This document shows positions 6,853 to 9,931 of a stretch of DNA of 9,931 nt, in pieces. Under the pieces are notes generated by a model. It made no database searches. It was not told where the DNA came from and saw only the letters and a list, made by a program, of their open reading frames with translations. The DNA comes from CBFGTJ01 sp965651815 (lineage in GTDB: Bacteria > Actinomycetota > Acidimicrobiia > Acidimicrobiales > Microtrichaceae). The position numbers and the translations under genes were made by a program. Within the stretch, counting starts at the first letter, position 1. Every line of letters begins with the position of its first letter. The stretch lies in NCBI GenBank assembly GCA_965651815.1, contig CBFGTJ010000118.1, positions 1 to 9,931 on the forward strand. Reading direction: 5' to 3'.

Positions 6853-6881
6853 GTGACTATGGTGCATACTCTGCACATAAA
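6853..6881 (+). promoter_or_regulatory. Probable sigma-70-type promoter of the oxidation operon
   Basis: GTGACT (6853-6858) matches TTGACA at four positions and CATAAA (6876-6881) matches TATAAT at four, with a 17-base spacer. The stretch is clearly AT-richer than its surroundings and is the only such island between genes in the window. Transcription would begin near 6888, leaving a leader of about 100 bases before the aldehyde dehydrogenase start. Confidence 0.5.
6862..6876. promoter_or_regulatory. Palindromic operator candidate GTGCA-N5-TGCAC
   Basis: GTGCATACTCTGCAC has 5-bp exact inverted arms around five bases, and the flanks (TAT before, ATA after) extend the symmetry with one extra base on the left. 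It lies between the candidate -35 and -10 boxes, where a bound repressor would block RNA polymerase. No regulator gene is in the window; a dimeric regulator such as a GntR- or TetR-type protein is a guess. Confidence 0.5.
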
Positions 6882-6910
6882 TCGGCGATGGGGGGACCCC
6901 ACGTCGCCGA
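6882..6910. repeat. Inverted repeat just downstream of the -10 box
   Basis: TCGGCGA (6882-6888) pairs with TCGCCGA (6904-6910), and TGGGG (6889-6893) pairs with CCCCA (6897-6901), giving a 12-bp stem with a CG bulge (6902-6903) and a three-base loop. It spans the expected transcription start of the oxidation operon, so it could be a second operator. It could equally be a hairpin ending the TauE transcript, though no T-run follows. Confidence 0.5.
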
Positions 6911-6973
6911 CGACGGGGTGGAACTTGTGCCGCGTCGCCGTACACCGCTGGCGGGGACCGCGTCCGGCCCAGC

Positions 6974-6980
6974 GAGGAGG
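6974..6980 (+). promoter_or_regulatory. Ribosome binding site for the aldehyde dehydrogenase
   Basis: GAGGAGG, six bases before ATG 6987. It decides this start against an in-frame ATG at 6888, which would add 33 residues unlike the family and lies at the predicted transcription start. Confidence 0.85.
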
Positions 6981-6986
6981 TTTGCC

Positions 6987-8447
6987 ATGACCCGGCCCGA
7001 TCCGACGTCGTTCGGAGTCGACCTGACCATCGACGGCAAGGCGGTGGCGGGGGAGGGTGAACCGGTCGACGTCTACGACCCGGCCTCCGAGGAGCGGATC
7101 GCCAGCGTGCCGACCGCGTCGCTCGCCCAGGTCGACGCCGCCGTCGCCGCGGCACGCGCCACCTTCGACACCGGCGTCTGGAGCGGCCTGTCCAACCGGG
7201 AGCGGTCGCGGCTGATGCACCGGTTCGCCGACGGCCTCGAGGCCCGGCGCGACGAGATGGTCGACCTGATCGTGGCCGAGGTCGGCTGCCCCGTCTCGGT
7301 CACCCGGATGATCCAGGTCGGCATGGCGCTCGACCACCTGCGGTTCTACGCGGACGCCGCCGCCCGCGACCGCGTCGAGGCGCTGCCGCCGCACTTCGAC
7401 CCGGTGCCCAGCGCGAGCCTCATCGCCATGCGCCCCGTCGGCGTCGCGGCGGGCATCGCCGCGTTCAACTACCCGGTCTTCCTCGCCATGAGCAAGATCG
7501 GCGCCTCGCTCGCGGCGGGCTGCACGAGCGTGATCATGCCGTCGCCGCTCACGCCGCTGGCCACGCTGCTGCTCGGCCAGATCGCGCGGGAGGCGGACCT
7601 CCCGCCGGGCGTGCTCAACGTCATCGTCGGCGGCCCCGACGTGGGCCGTGCCCTCACGAGCCACCCCGGGGTGGACAAGGTCGCCTTCACCGGGTCCGAC
7701 GCCGTCGGCAAGCAGGTGATGCAGCAGGCCGCGGAGAACATCACCGGGGTCGTGCTCGAGCTGGGCGGCAAGTCGCCCAACATCCTGCTCCCCGGGTCCG
7801 ACTGGGACGCGCTGAACCAGGTCGTGCACCGCCGCTACACGAACCACGCGGGGCAGGGCTGCGGCGCCCTCACGCGCATCCTCGTGCCCGAGTCGGACGT
7901 CGACCGCTTCCTCGAGGGGGCGGCCGCCGCGGTCGAGTCGATCCCGGTCGGCCACCCGACCGATCCGGCCGTGGTCTGCGGGCCGATGATCCGGCCCGAG
8001 GCCCGTGACCGGGTCGAGGCCGCGATCGAGGCCGCGGTGGCCCGTGGCGGCGAGGTCGTCGCCGGCGGTGGCCGCCCGCAGATGGAGCGCGGCTGGTACA
8101 CGAACCCGACGCTGCTGGCGGGGCTCGCCGAGGACGACCCGGTGTGCCAGGACGAGCTGTTCGGCCCCGTCGCGGTGGTGCAGACCTACCGCGACGTCGA
8201 CGACGCGATCCGGATCGCGAACAACACGCGGTACGGGCTCAACGCGGGCATCCACGGGCCGGACCTCACCCAGTGCCTCGACGTGGCCGCCAAGCTCCGC
8301 TGCGGACTGGTGTCCATCAACGGCGGCGGTGGGTTCCGACCCGACGGGGTCTTCGGCGGCTTCGGCGCGAGCGGCATCGGGCGGGAGCACGGCGAGGCGG
8401 GCATCCGGGAGTACCTGGAGCCCCAGCACATCCAGTGGGGACTCTGA
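6987..8447 (+). CDS. NAD(P)-dependent aldehyde dehydrogenase
   Basis: Oxidises an aldehyde to the acid; 486 residues, the standard length for the superfamily, cytoplasmic. Catalytic residues are present: Asn161 (FNYP), Glu258 in LELGGKSPN and the nucleophile Cys292 in GQGCG. The cofactor-loop motif FTGSDAVGK is intact, and the C-terminal FGPVAVV and FGGFGASGIGREHG segments are typical. One oddity stands out: the usual KPSE segment that binds the cofactor ribose reads MPSP, with Met184 in place of the conserved Lys. The gene is the first of a tight operon with a P450 and a GMC oxidoreductase, so it probably takes the aldehyde formed from their alcohol. The substrate is not known. Expression probably depends on the promoter and operator at 6853-6881. 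Confidence 0.93.
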   Translation: MTRPDPTSFGVDLTIDGKAVAGEGEPVDVYDPASEERIASVPTASLAQVDAAVAAARATFDTGVWSGLSNRERSRLMHRFADGLEARRDEMVDLIVAEVGCPVSVTRMIQVGMALDHLRFYADAAARDRVEALPPHFDPVPSASLIAMRPVGVAAGIAAFNYPVFLAMSKIGASLAAGCTSVIMPSPLTPLATLLLGQIAREADLPPGVLNVIVGGPDVGRALTSHPGVDKVAFTGSDAVGKQVMQQAAENITGVVLELGGKSPNILLPGSDWDALNQVVHRRYTNHAGQGCGALTRILVPESDVDRFLEGAAAAVESIPVGHPTDPAVVCGPMIRPEARDRVEAAIEAAVARGGEVVAGGGRPQMERGWYTNPTLLAGLAEDDPVCQDELFGPVAVVQTYRDVDDAIRIANNTRYGLNAGIHGPDLTQCLDVAAKLRCGLVSINGGGGFRPDGVFGGFGASGIGREHGEAGIREYLEPQHIQWGL

Positions 8448-8451
8448 CGAC

Positions 8452-8456
8452 AGGAG
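8452..8456 (+). promoter_or_regulatory. Ribosome binding site for the P450
   Basis: AGGAG, six bases before ATG 8463, in the 15-base gap after the aldehyde dehydrogenase. It resembles the site before the AhpD-like gene (both read ACAGGAGC). Confidence 0.75.
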
Positions 8457-8462
8457 CAGTCC

Positions 8463-9695
8463 ATGGAAACGATGACGTCACCTGCGCGCAGCGAGGAGAT
8501 CGAGCAGCTCCTGGTCTCCGGGCGGTACTACCAGGAGCTCTACGAGACGCTGGACCTCATCCGCGATGCGGGTCCCGCCTACTTCAGCCCGAGCTGGGAC
8601 GCGTGGATCGTGGCGGGCTACGAGGAGTGCAAGGAGCTGCTCCGCGACAGCGACCGCTTCTCGAACGCGAAGCGCATGACCCGCTTCGTCGACTCGCTCC
8701 CCGAGGACCTGCAGGTCATCGGGCGCCTCTACCACGGCGACATGCTGCACTCCGACCCGCCGGACCACACCCGGCTCCGGAAGCTGGTCGGCAACACCTT
8801 CACCCCGAGGATGCTCACGAGCCTCGGCCCCGACATCGAGCGGCTGACCGTCGAGCTGCTCGACGAGGTCCCGCGGGGCGAGCCGGTGGACCTCAAGGAC
8901 ACGTTCGCCCAGATCCTGCCGGTCTACGTCATCGCGCAGATGCTGGGGGTCCCGGTCGAGCACCGCGACACGTTCCTGCGCTGGGGCTTCGACATGATCG
9001 AGTTCATGGCGACGATGCCGCCCGAGCGTGAGCCGACCGAGCGGGCGATCACGTCGGTCCAGGAGCTCTACGCGTACTTCGAGGAGGTCATCGAGGACCG
9101 CCGCAACAACCCCCGCGACGACCTCGTCAGCCGCCTCGCCCTGGCCAAGGAGGACGACGACCGCCTGACCGCGGAGGAGGTCCTCATGACCTGCCGCACG
9201 GTCCTCGTCGCCGGCCACGAGACGACCACGAACCTCATCGCGAACGGCATCATGCTGCTGGCCCAGCACCCGGACCAGTACCAGATGCTGCGGGAGGACC
9301 CCGAGCTGGTGCCCTCCGCCGTGGAGGAGATGCTCCGCTTCGAGGCCTCGGGCCAGCGGATCCTCCGCCGGGTCATCGACGACACCGACTTCTTCGGCTG
9401 CCCGATGAAGAAGGACCAGTTCGCCGTCGCGATCCTCGGCGGCGCGAACCGCGACCCCCGTGCGTTCGAGGACCCGAACCGCTTCGACATCACCCGGGAC
9501 CCGAACTACCACCTCACCTTCGGCATCGGCCGCCACCACTGCATCGGGGCGCCGCTCGCGCGGCTCGAGGGGAAGATCGTGTTCACCGAGATGGTGAAGC
9601 GGTACGAGTCGATCGAGCTCGCCACCGACCAGCTGGTCTGGCACCGCAACGCGATGGTCCGTTCGCTCGAGAGCCTGCCGGTGGTCGTCCGATGA
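8463..9695 (+). CDS. Cytochrome P450 (bacterial soluble class)
   Basis: Haem monooxygenase of 410 residues, typical of soluble bacterial P450s, with no membrane anchor. Landmarks are complete: HSDPPDHTRLR near residues 96-106, the I-helix oxygen-activation motif AGHETT at 250-255, ExxR Glu289-Arg292, and the haem loop FGIGRHHCIG at 353-362 with axial Cys360. It should insert one oxygen atom from O2 into a small organic substrate. Bacterial enzymes of this type usually need a ferredoxin and a reductase; none is encoded here, so they may lie downstream or elsewhere. The gene starts 15 bases after the aldehyde dehydrogenase and overlaps the GMC gene by four bases (ATGA), a layout consistent with hydroxylation followed by two dehydrogenation steps. 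I cannot assign a CYP family. Confidence 0.95.
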   Translation: METMTSPARSEEIEQLLVSGRYYQELYETLDLIRDAGPAYFSPSWDAWIVAGYEECKELLRDSDRFSNAKRMTRFVDSLPEDLQVIGRLYHGDMLHSDPPDHTRLRKLVGNTFTPRMLTSLGPDIERLTVELLDEVPRGEPVDLKDTFAQILPVYVIAQMLGVPVEHRDTFLRWGFDMIEFMATMPPEREPTERAITSVQELYAYFEEVIEDRRNNPRDDLVSRLALAKEDDDRLTAEEVLMTCRTVLVAGHETTTNLIANGIMLLAQHPDQYQMLREDPELVPSAVEEMLRFEASGQRILRRVIDDTDFFGCPMKKDQFAVAILGGANRDPRAFEDPNRFDITRDPNYHLTFGIGRHHCIGAPLARLEGKIVFTEMVKRYESIELATDQLVWHRNAMVRSLESLPVVVR

Positions 9696-9931
9696 GCAGG
9701 GCCGACCAGCAGAGCTGGGACCAGGTCTACGACTACGTCATCGTCGGAGGCGGGTCCGCGGGCTGCGTGCTCGCCAACCGCCTGAGCGCCGGGACCAGCT
9801 CGGTGCTCCTGCTGGAGGCCGGCGGCTCCGGCCGGGTCCCCACCATCAAGATCCCGGCCGCGCTGATGAAGCTCGGCCCCGACCACCGGTGGAAGTACCC
9901 CGCGGAGCCGGACCCGTCCCGGGGTGACGTC
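9692..9931 (+). CDS. GMC-family FAD oxidoreductase (5' part, cut by window end)
   Basis: First 80 codons of a glucose-methanol-choline type flavoenzyme; the rest lies beyond the window. The N-terminal FAD-binding fold is clear: YDYVIVGGGSAG at 13-24 with the dinucleotide-binding glycines, ANRLS at 28-32, and VLLLEAGG at 38-45, where Glu42 should bind the FAD ribose. The downstream PAALMK segment and WKYPAEPDP (67-75) are also typical of alcohol dehydrogenases of the choline-dehydrogenase branch. ATG 9692 overlaps the P450 stop (ATGA), so the two are translationally coupled. A likely role is oxidation of the alcohol made by the P450 to the aldehyde used by the first gene of the operon (inference). 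The catalytic His region is not visible here. Confidence 0.9.
   Translation, partial: MSRADQQSWDQVYDYVIVGGGSAGCVLANRLSAGTSSVLLLEAGGSGRVPTIKIPAALMKLGPDHRWKYPAEPDPSRGDV

Noticed and set aside
6888..6986. Upstream in-frame ATG for the aldehyde dehydrogenase
   Set aside because: It would add 33 non-family residues and lacks a ribosome binding site, while GAGGAGG sits six bases before ATG 6987.
5008..7155. A 715-codon open frame on the - strand
   Set aside because: It runs opposite to three well-supported genes, its protein is a low-complexity mix of Arg, Gly, Ala, Pro, Glu and His without domains, and long antisense frames are expected in GC-rich coding DNA.
6810..8429. A 539-codon open frame on the - strand
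   Set aside because: It mirrors the aldehyde dehydrogenase gene, which has complete catalytic motifs; the antisense translation shows no domain.

Overview
The window is very GC-rich. Its codons end mostly in G or C, its starts include GTG and TTG, and it carries AGGAG-type ribosome binding sites and many few-base gene overlaps. This fits a high-GC actinobacterium or a relative (inference; no marker gene is present to place it further). All nine supported genes lie on the + strand and almost the whole window is coding. There are no RNA genes, CRISPR arrays, insertion sequences or phage genes.

Layout. Positions 1-143 are a leader rich in G-tracts, possibly following an upstream gene that ends just outside or at the TAA at 1-3. 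Positions 144-4170 encode the four membrane and ATPase subunits of a peptide/nickel-class (Dpp/Opp-type) ABC importer: two permeases and two ATPases. The solute-binding protein is not in the window and may lie upstream. The last ATPase gene overlaps, in a GTGA junction, an alpha/beta hydrolase related to the meta-cleavage-product hydrolase group (4167-5054). A cysteine-free protein follows, made of two diverged copies of what looks like an AhpD/carboxymuconolactone-decarboxylase fold (5071-5949). A strong 13-bp hairpin at 5988-6017 closes this operon.

A TauE/SafE-type membrane permease (6118-6849) follows, behind a small imperfect tandem duplication. An AT-richer island at 6853-6881 then looks like a sigma-70-type promoter with a palindromic operator in its spacer, followed by a second inverted repeat. 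This starts an oxidation operon: an aldehyde dehydrogenase (6987-8447), a cytochrome P450 (8463-9695) and the first 80 codons of a GMC-family FAD oxidoreductase (9692 to the window edge).

How the parts may work together (inference). The content reads as a catabolic island for an unidentified organic substrate: ABC uptake, P450 hydroxylation, oxidation of the alcohol by the GMC enzyme and of the aldehyde by the dehydrogenase, cleavage by the hydrolase, and possible export of an acidic product by the TauE-type carrier. The substrate cannot be read from sequence, and no ferredoxin or ferredoxin reductase for the P450 is present here. The least conventional parts are the cysteine-free duplicated AhpD-like protein joined to the importer and hydrolase, and an aldehyde dehydrogenase whose usual cofactor-binding lysine is replaced by methionine.
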